Of a stretch of 31,282 nucleotides of DNA, positions 15,957 through 23,105 are shown piece by piece; within the stretch, counting starts at the first letter, position 1; the number at the start of each line of letters is the position of its first letter. The position numbers and the translations under genes are program-made. The notes below the pieces were generated by a model. That model worked only from the letters and a program-made list of their open reading frames with translations. It was not told where the DNA came from and made no database searches. This DNA comes from JBBAAS01 sp041658125 (GTDB lineage: Bacteria; Patescibacteriota; Microgenomatia; UBA12405), in assembly GCA_041658125.1 (NCBI GenBank), contig JBBAAS010000005.1:1-31282 (forward strand), given 5' to 3'.

Positions 15957-15985
15957 AGGATAATGGAAAACAGAAAAAATGTCAA
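15957..15985 (-). promoter_or_regulatory. Consensus metK promoter TTGACA-N17-TATCCT
   Basis: On the minus strand TTGACA (15985-15980), an exact 17-base spacer and TATCCT (15962-15957). A start 7 bases further falls at 15950, exactly the first base of the closing stem of the leader RNA. It is one of only two perfect -35 boxes noticed in the window. Confidence 0.75.
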
Positions 15986-16029
15986 CCGGAAATTTGAAAT
16001 TATTTAGTAGGAAGAAAGATAGTTCGGGG

Positions 16030-17100
16030 TTAGATATCGGGAGTGGTGGACCAGACGCGCAGACCGCGGCGGCTAAGATAAGTCGGAATAATTTTAAAGG
16101 CCGGATTTAGGGATAAAATTGCAGAAATCATTTTTCTTTTTTGAGCCATGTTGGACCCACTAATAATAGTAACCGAGCCGCCGTCACCGCCGGCACCGTT
16201 GACTTTGCCGCCCATGGCGCCATAGCTTTTTGCCAAAGTCAAAACCTGATCAGCTTGCGGACAAATCAACTCCGAATGAAGCTTTCTTTGACCATCGTTA
16301 CAGTCAGTAGCGGCTTGGCCGAAAGCGACAAAGTCCCCTACTTCGATGGCGCTTTTGGCCTTAATAGCGGCTAAACGCAGAGTTTCTAAAAGGGCTTGAG
16401 CATCCCTCGAACCGGTTTCCAAATTTTTAATGACAGCTTGATGAACTTGAGAAGATGAGTGTTTTTTGCCTAAAAATACAAGACAAATCCTTCTTTCCAG
16501 TTCCCACCAAATGTTATCGGGAAGAGTTATTTGAGTAACAACATTGTCGTAGGGATATTTTTTCATTTCAATGAAATTGATGCCGCCGAAAGCGGCGCAA
16601 ATTTGATCCTGAATACCCGATTGTTGTTTAAGATCCTCGGTTTCGACACGGTGAGCTTCGTAGGCAATTTCCAAAGGAGTTATTTTTTTTTGATTTAATT
16701 CACACATGGCGGCCACGAGAGCAACACAAACTGAAGCCGAGGTCCCGGTGGAACAAGCCGCCGGAGCATCAGAGTGAACAGAAATTAAAATATCAAAATC
16801 TTTGGGGAGACCAATCCTTCTAATGGCCGATTCAAGCAAAGGATGCTCACCGTTTTTGGTTTCATCCATAGAATAAGGAACACCAAAATCTTCGGGGTAA
16901 ACTGTAATCCGATTGGCTTGAGAACCGGCCGGGAAAACGGTAATTTGAACTTCAGCATACGGATAAACGCCAATGTTAAATATCTGGCCATGACCGGCAA
17001 ACCAAGTATCGGTCCAACCACCAATGTCACAGATCCGGATCGGAGCAACGGAGTTGATAATTTTTATGGGTGATACGGAACTTGTACTTTTATTTTTCAC
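16030..17100 (-). CDS. GHMP-family sugar kinase (HddA/fucokinase-like)
   Basis: 356 residues, starting at GTG (first base 17100). 'NSVAPIRICDIGGWTDTWFAGHG' near residue 15-37 is the GHMP N-terminal block with the GGWTDT form typical of heptose-7-phosphate kinases and L-fucokinases. 'SDAPAACSTGTSASVCVALVAAM' is the ATP-binding loop, and 'GKVNGAGGDGGSVTII' is the C-terminal glycine motif. 'EDLKQQSGIQDQICAAFGGIN' is also typical of this branch. The likely reaction is ATP-dependent phosphorylation of a sugar or sugar phosphate for an activated surface sugar; the substrate is not decided by sequence. It follows the prepilin gene by 9 bases and lies upstream of metK, which has its own promoter. Confidence 0.85.
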   Translation of the reverse strand: MKNKSTSSVSPIKIINSVAPIRICDIGGWTDTWFAGHGQIFNIGVYPYAEVQITVFPAGSQANRITVYPEDFGVPYSMDETKNGEHPLLESAIRRIGLPKDFDILISVHSDAPAACSTGTSASVCVALVAAMCELNQKKITPLEIAYEAHRVETEDLKQQSGIQDQICAAFGGINFIEMKKYPYDNVVTQITLPDNIWWELERRICLVFLGKKHSSSQVHQAVIKNLETGSRDAQALLETLRLAAIKAKSAIEVGDFVAFGQAATDCNDGQRKLHSELICPQADQVLTLAKSYGAMGGKVNGAGGDGGSVTIISGSNMAQKRKMISAILSLNPAFKIIPTYLSRRGLRVWSTTPDI

Positions 17101-17109
17101 GGGAAGAGT

Positions 17110-17742
17110 TTAATAAGAAATATTTTTTCCGGAAGCATTTTTACATTTGTTTGCCGGTATACTGCATTCATTTTTACAAGTTGAGTCAAGTCCATATAAT
17201 TTGGGACAGAGGCTAACGGTCGGATTTTGGTAAAGTTCGCAACTTCCGGAATGACCACCACCCGGAGCACAAACATAGGAACATTTCACCAAACCAATAT
17301 TGGTACTGGAAACGCCATAATTATAATGGCAATCCGAACCACAACCGCCAAGACAGCCGACATCTCCGATGGAAAGATCTTGAGTATTGGCTAATATAGT
17401 GTAGAGGCGATAATATTGTGGGGAATTGCCTGGTCTTACCTGATAGTAGTAAGACTGTTTGGTGATAGGATCGCAGGGAATTGATGCCGAAATGATTTCA
17501 CCATGGTATTGCAGAGGTTGGCCACAATCAGGAAAGTCTTTTGGAAATTCTTCGGCTAGGCTGTAGTAAATTTCCAAATTAGTTTTAATTTTGTGAAGAT
17601 CACTTTTGCGGCGGGTATCGAGAGCTTTGATAATTTGCGGGGGAACGACAAGGTAAGAAGTTATAGCTAAGATCGAAATAATAGCAATGACAACTAATAT
17701 TTCCAACAAAGAAGTACCTTTGTTGACAGTGCGGGTGTGCAT
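17110..17742 (-). CDS. Cysteine-rich type IV prepilin-like protein
   Basis: 210 residues. The N-terminus 'NKG-TSLLEILVVIAIISILA' is a class III (prepilin) signal: cleavage after G9 would leave E at mature position 5, followed by a hydrophobic helix. Thr-Ser replaces the usual Phe-Thr. The middle has the pseudopilin features 'DTRRKSDLHKIKTNLEIYYS' and 'IPCDPITKQSYYYQ' seen in type II secretion/T4P minor pilins. The C-terminal 80 residues hold at least a dozen cysteines ('GCLGGCGSDC', 'KCSYVCAPGGG', 'TCKNEC'), which suggests several disulphides outside the cell. No assembly ATPase or peptidase gene is in the window. Its own -10 (TATAAT 17756-17751) overlaps the end of the upstream kinase gene. 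Confidence 0.82.
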   Translation of the reverse strand: MHTRTVNKGTSLLEILVVIAIISILAITSYLVVPPQIIKALDTRRKSDLHKIKTNLEIYYSLAEEFPKDFPDCGQPLQYHGEIISASIPCDPITKQSYYYQVRPGNSPQYYRLYTILANTQDLSIGDVGCLGGCGSDCHYNYGVSSTNIGLVKCSYVCAPGGGHSGSCELYQNPTVSLCPKLYGLDSTCKNECSIPANKCKNASGKNISY

Positions 17743-17747
17743 CAGGA

Positions 17748-18323
17748 TTAATTATAGACCGAGTTGGATAATTTTATGACATTATCAATTTCTTTAAGCA
17801 AATTTTCATTTGAAAGAAGCCGATAACAAAACTCTTTTGCAAGCGGTTCTTCGAGCTGTTGTTTGAAATCGGCAAATGTTTCTGTAGAGCAAGTACTTTT
17901 TATATTTTGTTTACTGCTTGCATCTACCAGTCTTGAATCAAGCCTAACTCTCGCGGTTTGATCATCAACTAATAAATAAATTAAAATCGGTTTGATATTT
18001 TTACAAACTTCATCGTAAATTTGTTGTCTAAACGAAAACTTTAGGTTGGTGCCGTCGATAACAATTGAATGGCCTTTGCTAAGTAATTGAAGAGCCAACT
18101 GGCGAAGTGTTTTATAAACTAAAGAAAAATCGGCCTGATTATCGCCGAAAAGAGCATGAGAGATATTTTCACCCGACAAAACAGTGAAACCATATTTTTG
18201 GTGTAAATAATCGGCAACATAGCTTTTGCCCGAACCGGGCAGACCCATCAAAATAACTACTTGCGGCGAAGAAAATATCTGGCCGAATTTGATGGTTTCT
18301 AAGGATTTTGATAAATTGTCCAT
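17748..18323 (-). CDS. P-loop kinase-like protein (AAA_33 / zeta-like fold)
   Basis: 191 residues. 'VVILMGLPGSGKSYVADYL' at about 22-40 is a Walker A loop with the GxPGSGKS form of small nucleoside/polynucleotide kinases. 'GFTVLSGENISHALFGD' and 'GHSIVIDGTNLKFSFRQQIYDE' follow the Walker B-type 'vIvDgTn..' pattern of the AAA_33 group, and 'YLLVDDQTARVRLDSR' supplies the Arg-rich lid. Candidates are a nucleic-acid end kinase, a small-molecule kinase or a zeta-toxin relative; the sequence does not decide. No antitoxin-like partner adjoins it. A 94-base gap separates it from the ATP-grasp gene. Confidence 0.75.
   Translation of the reverse strand: MDNLSKSLETIKFGQIFSSPQVVILMGLPGSGKSYVADYLHQKYGFTVLSGENISHALFGDNQADFSLVYKTLRQLALQLLSKGHSIVIDGTNLKFSFRQQIYDEVCKNIKPILIYLLVDDQTARVRLDSRLVDASSKQNIKSTCSTETFADFKQQLEEPLAKEFCYRLLSNENLLKEIDNVIKLSNSVYN
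17751..17756 (-). promoter_or_regulatory. -10 element TATAAT of the prepilin gene inside the upstream gene end
   Basis: On the minus strand TATAAT ends 8 bases before the prepilin ATG (first base 17742) and is formed by the final sense codons of the kinase gene (stop 17750-17748). This again predicts a leaderless or nearly leaderless mRNA. Confidence 0.45.
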
Positions 18324-18417
18324 GACAAAATTATTCGGGGATATGATTTTTTATGAGAAAGGCTTTTTGGTCGGGAAGACAATTGTAAGGGAGACGGGGA
18401 TAATCCATTGACTTATA

Positions 18418-19611
18418 TTATCGCAAACTAGACTGAATACCAACCGGCGGAATAATGGGATAGAAAATAGCTGGCTCAAATTTGGGAATAACAAAAATAG
18501 GTTTGGAAAGCGAGAGCTTGGGCCGATAAATCGGCTCCGGCTTCGATCGAACAACTAACTCTTCGATAATTAATCTAATTAGTTTTTTAGCTTCGATTTC
18601 GTTTTTCTTAAGAGATACATTCCAATCAAGACCGGGTCCGGTGTTGCCTTCCAAAAGATAACTATTGCCGTTGTTACTGATAATAAAATCGAGAGTAAAA
18701 AGAGAGCACTTTTTGTCCAAAACTTCGGCAATTAAATTTGACTTGGCTAGTAAAGAGGCAGGAATGTTTTTAAGAGAAAGGTAGGTAAGCAAACCACCCT
18801 GGTGTTCGTTACAACGAAATTCGCCGGACTTGGCTACGCGAATATAAGACTGAACAATTTTGCCCCTAAGATAGATGAGGCGAATATCGGTAGGAGCAGG
18901 ACAACGGTGATAACTAAATCCGAGATCAAACCGGACAAAAGGCTGAATAATAAAAGAGACATTTTGGTGCCGACGGGTAATTGCCAACATTTTCTTTGGA
19001 TGTTTTGGCTTAAGTTTATAGACATGCCGGCCACCGGCGCCAAATTTGTTTTTCATAACAATGTCACCGGTAAAATCCTTTGACGTAGGGTGTTGAGAGA
19101 TTAATTTTGCTAACTTTTCACAGGCATGATTAATACCCGGAAGAGTAGGATCTTCTAAAGAGACGGTAGGAATAGCATAACCGGAGAGTTTGTCGTAAGT
19201 TTTTTGTTTATCGAAAAATAAACTAAAAAGAGACGGATCATTGAACGGCTTTACTTTGTCTGACGAAAATAAAAGTTGACGACGGAACTGAATATCCGTT
19301 TTGGTCGGAGAAAATTTGTCAAAGATTAGAGCGGAAAAACAGGGAGAATTGACTTTGAGCCATTTTTTATCTTTATAAATCCAGAAACTGCGGCAAAATC
19401 CCGGCCCGACAATGTCGCTGGAAGTGCTAAAGCCGGCGGCTAAGTTAAAATCAGCACAAGTTTCTAAAAAATAGCCATAAACGTCGTTGTAGGCAGAATT
19501 TTTAGACTTTGAAGAAAAAGGAGTTAGATTTTTGGCAGAAACATCAGAGGCGCTTTTAGCCAGTGATTCGGCATAGACGATAAGAACATCAAGGTTGGTT
19601 AACTTTTTCAT
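18418..19611 (-). CDS. ATP-grasp-type ligase-like protein
   Basis: 397 residues from the ATG at 19611 ('MKKLTNLDVLIVYAESLAKS'); a GTG six codons upstream is less likely. The central and C-terminal parts fit an ATP-grasp fold: 'FDKQKTYDKLSGYAIPTVSL' (start of the B domain), 'GDIVMKNKFGAGGRHVYKL' (K plus glycine-rich loop), 'NVSFIIQPFVRF', 'DIRLIYLRGKIVQSYIRV' and 'FTLDFIISNNGNSYLLEGNTGPGLDW' (the D/E/N metal-binding triad, as in RimK/GshB-like proteins). The family joins a carboxylate to an amine or thiol using ATP; substrates here are unknown. The last 60 residues are Pro/Ile-rich and outside the fold. Confidence 0.8.
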   Translation of the reverse strand: MKKLTNLDVLIVYAESLAKSASDVSAKNLTPFSSKSKNSAYNDVYGYFLETCADFNLAAGFSTSSDIVGPGFCRSFWIYKDKKWLKVNSPCFSALIFDKFSPTKTDIQFRRQLLFSSDKVKPFNDPSLFSLFFDKQKTYDKLSGYAIPTVSLEDPTLPGINHACEKLAKLISQHPTSKDFTGDIVMKNKFGAGGRHVYKLKPKHPKKMLAITRRHQNVSFIIQPFVRFDLGFSYHRCPAPTDIRLIYLRGKIVQSYIRVAKSGEFRCNEHQGGLLTYLSLKNIPASLLAKSNLIAEVLDKKCSLFTLDFIISNNGNSYLLEGNTGPGLDWNVSLKKNEIEAKKLIRLIIEELVVRSKPEPIYRPKLSLSKPIFVIPKFEPAIFYPIIPPVGIQSSLR

Positions 19612-19795
19612 AAAAATATTCGTCACCAAAGCTTACGGAAAAAACGGAATTCTTTGTGAGATCAGTGAGTACATTATAACTTATCTTAAGGAAGTAATGG
19701 AGACTAGCTTTTAAACAAAAAGTGCGGTACAATTGGAATGTAGGGATTTTTTGATATAAGAGAGGTCGCTACATTTATAAGTTTGCATAAAAAAA
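19612..19795 (+). promoter_or_regulatory. Intergenic region with promoter and hairpin arms before the RRM gene
   Basis: This is the divergent spacer between the ATP-grasp and RRM genes. On the plus strand TACAAT at 19728-19733 is a plausible -10. It is followed by AATGTAG (19737-19743) and CTACATT (19769-19775), perfect 7-base arms around a 25-base loop. A second TATAAG (19776-19781) lies 14 bases before the ATG. The start codon is preceded by an A-run and no Shine-Dalgarno sequence. I see no gene in this stretch. Confidence 0.35.
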
Positions 19796-20125
19796 ATGGC
19801 AAAAAAGTTGTATGTCGGCGGCCTGTCTTTTCAGACCACTGATGATAGTTTGCGAGCGGCTTTCGCTCAAGCTGGTACAGTCGTATCGGCAGTAGTTATT
19901 AAAGATAAATTCTCCGGTCAATCGAAGGGTTTTGGATTTGTAGAAATGTCTACTGACGATGAGGCAAATGCCGGTGTCGAAATGTGGAATGAAAAAGAAC
20001 TTGATGGTAGAACCGTCAAGGTCAATGAAGCCAGACCAATGGAAGAAAGACCCCCGAGAAGTGATAATTACTCCCGTGGCCCGAGTCGCGGTGGATACGG
20101 TGGTGGCGGCGGAAACAGATATTAA
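19796..20125 (+). CDS. Glycine-rich RRM RNA-binding protein
   Basis: 109 residues. A single RRM has RNP2 'KKLYVGGLSFQT' at 3-14 and RNP1 'SKGFGFVEM' at about 43-51, with the usual 'DGRTVKVNEARP' end of the domain. A short Arg/Gly/Ser tail follows ('RGGYGGGGG'). This is the form of bacterial/cyanobacterial Rbp proteins and plant GRPs, which bind single-stranded RNA and are often cold-induced; here that is inference. It is a single-gene unit with a long upstream spacer and a strong terminator 24 bases downstream, suggesting high, independent expression. Confidence 0.93.
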   Translation: MAKKLYVGGLSFQTTDDSLRAAFAQAGTVVSAVVIKDKFSGQSKGFGFVEMSTDDEANAGVEMWNEKELDGRTVKVNEARPMEERPPRSDNYSRGPSRGGYGGGGGNRY

Positions 20126-20149
20126 GTTTGTTTTTTAAAGCTAAATAAA

Positions 20150-20175
20150 CCCCCTCCGGTAACGGAGGGGGTTTT
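20150..20175. terminator. Strong intrinsic terminator, probably bidirectional
   Basis: A perfect 9-bp stem, CCCCCTCCG (20150-20158) with CGGAGGGGG (20163-20171), has a GTAA loop and is followed by TTTT. The 5' side is preceded by AAATAAA, giving a U-containing tract on the opposite strand as well. It serves the RRM gene and possibly the minus-strand gene ending at 20187. It is the only clear intrinsic terminator seen in the window. Confidence 0.92.
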
Positions 20176-20186
20176 GATTGGTCTGG

Positions 20187-21419
20187 CTAGTCTAGGTTTT
20201 CCTGATGAGAGACTGGTTTTGAGAGCCTGGCTAAATGATGATTGGCAGCAATATCTTTTAGAAATTGAGTCGGAGTTTTACCGTTTTTAATTTCTTCGGT
20301 TTTTTGTTTGAATTCGGCGGCAATGTCGTTGGCGATTTCATCGGTAACATCGGTATAGTTTAAGACATTAGTGAGGTAATATTTGATAATGTGCCGGCCG
20401 CTTAGCGGACCCAAAAGAAGGCGGCGTTCATTGACACCAAAAACAGATAAATCGTGACCTTCGTAGGCGCCGGAGTTTTTAATGACGGCAGAGGTATGAG
20501 GACCGGCAGAATGAGTCCGATTGGTGAGGCTAACCGGTTCGGTAATGGGAACCTGGATCCCCAACATGCTCGCTAATAAAACGTTTAAAGAATAAGATTG
20601 ATCGAGATGAAAATTGCTCGTAGAAACCGGATTATCCAAATACAAATTACAGAGAAGTCCGGTAAGCGAAGTAATACCTGACCTTTCGCCAATACCCAAA
20701 ACGGTAGTTTGAATATGCTGCATGCCGGCTTTGACTGCCGTAACCGCGTTAATCAGGGCGTAACCACGATCGTTATGAAAGTGACCTTCTAAAGGAGTTT
20801 GGGGATAACGTTTTCTTAGGGCTTTGACCCGGGTAGAGACTTCCGCCGGAGTAGCGGTGCCAACCGTATCGGGAGTACCAAACCGATCAACAAATTCGAC
20901 AACAGAATCGTAAACTTTACATAAATCCCCGATCGGAGTTCTGAAGGCATCTTCGCCGCTAAAGCGCAATAAAAGTTGGGGGTAATTTCTTCGAATGTCC
21001 TCAAGAAGCGGGCGGACTGTTTTTATAATTTCATCAATTTTTTTACCATGTCCAAAATTTTGACTTTCTTCAGAAGTCCCCATGTACAAATTTAAGCCAT
21101 CAACTCCGGCCTTTATGGCGATTTCAACATCAGAGGGGTGGCAACGGACGTGGGCAAGAATGGAAACTGGTTGGCCGGTTTTTTGACAAAACTTATCCCT
21201 CTCTTTTATCAAAAGAGCCAAATTATCGGCTTCTTTTTCATTGACGATCGGAGAAAAAACTTCCAAAAAACGAACACCGTACTTCATCAGGCTTAAGGCC
21301 AATTCTATTCTTTCGGTGGAAGACAGGTGATATTTGCCAACATCGTCCCAAAGAGGACTTTGCAGACCTTCACGAAGTGAAGTGTCAGTAATTTGAAAAT
21401 TATTTGTTTTGTGATTCAT
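20187..21419 (-). CDS. HMGL-like acyltransferase, homocitrate/2-isopropylmalate synthase family
   Basis: 410 residues. Metal-binding and active-site blocks of the DRE-TIM fold are present: 'ITDTSLREGLQSP' (D12, R16, E17), 'LLRFSGEDAFRT', 'GTPDTVGTATPAEV', 'PLEGHFHNDRGYA' (H213, H215, N216) and 'TTVLGIGERSGITSLTGLL'. The GIGERxGIT form and the 'NRTHSAGPHTSAVIKNSGAYEG' segment are closer to homocitrate synthase (Lys20-like) than to bacterial LeuA, but re-synthase citrate synthases and citramalate synthases look similar. The chemistry would be acetyl-CoA condensation with a 2-oxoacid. No other leucine or lysine gene is nearby, which is unusual for such an enzyme. There is no LeuA-type regulatory domain. 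Confidence 0.85.
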   Translation of the reverse strand: MNHKTNNFQITDTSLREGLQSPLWDDVGKYHLSSTERIELALSLMKYGVRFLEVFSPIVNEKEADNLALLIKERDKFCQKTGQPVSILAHVRCHPSDVEIAIKAGVDGLNLYMGTSEESQNFGHGKKIDEIIKTVRPLLEDIRRNYPQLLLRFSGEDAFRTPIGDLCKVYDSVVEFVDRFGTPDTVGTATPAEVSTRVKALRKRYPQTPLEGHFHNDRGYALINAVTAVKAGMQHIQTTVLGIGERSGITSLTGLLCNLYLDNPVSTSNFHLDQSYSLNVLLASMLGIQVPITEPVSLTNRTHSAGPHTSAVIKNSGAYEGHDLSVFGVNERRLLLGPLSGRHIIKYYLTNVLNYTDVTDEIANDIAAEFKQKTEEIKNGKTPTQFLKDIAANHHLARLSKPVSHQENLD

Positions 21420-21432
21420 AAAGTATGGTATT

Positions 21433-21888
21433 TTAACTCAAATTTTTAAGCCATTCCAAGGCATTTTTCAGATCTTTTTCGTCGGGACGGGTTTTGTGGA
21501 TACCACCGAAAGGCCGGACAAATAAAGGATAACTATCAAAACCGCGGACTTCAAACCAAGATTTAACGATCAAACCGGAATGTTTAAGTAGCGATTTGAA
21601 ATTCCGATGATAGTCGTTGATAAAAGGAAAACTACACATACCGCTAGTGGTAATTAAAAATATATTTTTATTTTTTAAATTTAATTTGGGAATAATTTCG
21701 TAAAATAAGCGGTGAGGTTTGGCAAAATATATACCGGTGGCTAAAATAATTTGATCATAATCTTTAACCATATCGGCGGTGGCTTCTGATATTTTTAAAA
21801 GATCGATGGGGAAATTTTCGGCAAGATATTTAACGATTTTTTCGGTATTGTGGTGGTGAAAGGACTGATAAATAATGAGAGTTTTCAT
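21433..21888 (-). CDS. Flavodoxin-like FMN-binding protein
   Basis: 151 residues from the ATG at 21888; a longer frame reaching 21939 lacks homology before 'MKTLIIYQSFHHHNTEKIV'. That first strand and loop correspond to the flavodoxin phosphate-binding loop (usually T/S-x-T-G-N-T, here S-F-H-H-H-N-T). 'YDQIILATGIYFAKPH' and 'IFLITTSGMCS' are the second and third FMN-loop regions. The length fits the flavodoxin or HemG/menaquinone-dependent protoporphyrinogen oxidase-like fold. The electron partner is unknown. It sits 13 bases upstream of the HMGL-like gene, so they may be co-transcribed. A GGGAG lies 12 bases before its ATG. Confidence 0.8.
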   Translation of the reverse strand: MKTLIIYQSFHHHNTEKIVKYLAENFPIDLLKISEATADMVKDYDQIILATGIYFAKPHRLFYEIIPKLNLKNKNIFLITTSGMCSFPFINDYHRNFKSLLKHSGLIVKSWFEVRGFDSYPLFVRPFGGIHKTRPDEKDLKNALEWLKNLS

Positions 21889-22007
21889 AAAAATTGGCTC
21901 CCGACCATAAGAATAGGACAAATCTCTAACTGAAATCATTCATGATTTTAACATTAAGCTAAGTACCTGCCAGCCGGGAGAGTCTTACCCAAACAAGATA
22001 AATTCTG

Positions 22008-22013
22008 TATAAT
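22008..22013 (+). promoter_or_regulatory. -10 element TATAAT of the SurA-N-like gene
   Basis: TATAAT ends 26 bases before the ATG at 22040. A predicted leader of about 20 bases carries no clear Shine-Dalgarno sequence. The -35 region is weak. Confidence 0.45.
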
Positions 22014-22039
22014 ACTTGTATTAAATTTTTGATCATTCT

Positions 22040-22612
22040 ATGAAAAAAATCATTATTCTTCATGCAGGCTTGCTCGTTGTTCTGATCGCGGTGGGTATTT
22101 TTGGTTATTTTCGTTTTTGGAATGCTGCCACGGTTAACGGCACTCCTATTAGCCGTATTAGCTATATTAAGGCGATGGAAAAACTAGGAGGCAGACAAAC
22201 TCTTGATTCAATGATCGACGAAGTGCTGATTCTCAACGAAGGAATAGCAAAAAGCGTCAAAATTGATCAAAAAGTGATTGATGATGAAATTGCTAAAATT
22301 GAAGCCCAACTTAAGACCCAGGGCCAGACCTTGGATGCTGCCTTGTTGGCCAATGGAATGACTAAGGCGGATTTGGAAAAACAAATTCGTGTCAAAAAAA
22401 TTGAAGGCATATTGTCAGCGCCAACAACCGAGATTACTCAAGCACAAATTGACGAATTTTTAACTGCCAATAAAAGTATGCTGCCAACCGGGAAAACTAA
22501 GGTTGAACTCCAAACACTAGCTAAAGAACAGTTAGCCTTGGAGGCCAATCAGACTGCCGCGACTACCTGGTTTGATAATCTTCGCCAATCGGCCAAGATT
22601 GTTTACCGATAA
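22040..22612 (+). CDS. Membrane-anchored SurA-N-like chaperone domain protein
   Basis: 190 residues. An N-terminal helix ('IIILHAGLLVVLIAVGIFGYF') anchors or exports the protein. 'AATVNGTPISRISYIKAMEKLGG', 'TLDSMIDEVLILNEGIAKSV', 'IDQKVIDDEIAKIEAQL' and 'LEKQIRVKKIEGIL' follow the SurA/PrsA N-terminal chaperone pattern ('atVNGe.It..ey...', 'L...i...Li...a.k.gi.vs..evd..i..i'). The parvulin peptidyl-prolyl isomerase domain that usually follows is absent. The likely role is handling of secreted proteins outside the membrane. Confidence 0.82.
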   Translation: MKKIIILHAGLLVVLIAVGIFGYFRFWNAATVNGTPISRISYIKAMEKLGGRQTLDSMIDEVLILNEGIAKSVKIDQKVIDDEIAKIEAQLKTQGQTLDAALLANGMTKADLEKQIRVKKIEGILSAPTTEITQAQIDEFLTANKSMLPTGKTKVELQTLAKEQLALEANQTAATTWFDNLRQSAKIVYR

Positions 22613-22649
22613 GCGAAAGGGATTTGGTCACAACTTGTTGATCTTGTGG

Positions 22650-22655
22650 TAAAAT
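22650..22655 (+). promoter_or_regulatory. -10-like TAAAAT directly before the zinc-ribbon gene
   Basis: TAAAAT ends 5 bases before the ATG at 22661. It is a further possible leaderless start, although the hexamer is weaker and co-transcription from 22040 is possible. Confidence 0.35.
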
Positions 22656-22660
22656 ATTAA

Positions 22661-23089
22661 ATGACATATTTCAATCAAGATGACCGACAGGGTGGCCGTA
22701 AAAGTTTTGGAGGAGGAAAAAGAAGCTTTGGCGACCGAAGAGGAGAAGACAGAAAAATGTATCCAGCAACTTGCCATGAATGTGGCCGAGATTGCCAAGT
22801 GCCGTTTTTCCCTGATGGAAGTAAACCAGTGTATTGTTCAAGTTGTTTTCAAAAAAATCAGGGTGATTTTAGTCAAAAGAGACCGGAATTTGGAGGAAAA
22901 CGAGATTTTGTTGAACAAAAAGTCAGTCAGAATCAATCGCACGATGTGTTAGTTTCGATTAACTCCAAGTTGGAAAGAATGTTGACATTAATGGCGACGG
23001 CTAATAAATCAACCCCGACTTCAAAAGAGATTGTTGTCGAACCGGTAAAAAAGACTAAGAAAGTAGTAAAAAAGACAGAGAAGGCTTAA
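22661..23089 (+). CDS. CxxC-x17-CxxC zinc-ribbon protein
   Basis: 142 residues. An Arg/Gly-rich N-terminus ('GGRKSFGGGKRSFGDRRGED') is followed by 'MYPATCHECGRDCQVPFFPD' and 'KPVYCSSCF'. The two CxxC pairs are separated by exactly 17 residues, which is the CxxC-x17-CxxC domain found repeatedly in CPR proteins. A Lys-rich tail ('KKTKKVVKKTEKA') ends the protein. Zinc binding is expected, and nucleic-acid binding is a reasonable inference from the basic ends. It lies 48 bases after the SurA-N-like gene and converges with the gene at 23106. Confidence 0.85.
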   Translation: MTYFNQDDRQGGRKSFGGGKRSFGDRRGEDRKMYPATCHECGRDCQVPFFPDGSKPVYCSSCFQKNQGDFSQKRPEFGGKRDFVEQKVSQNQSHDVLVSINSKLERMLTLMATANKSTPTSKEIVVEPVKKTKKVVKKTEKA

Positions 23090-23105
23090 GAAGGTAAAAA
23101 TCGAG

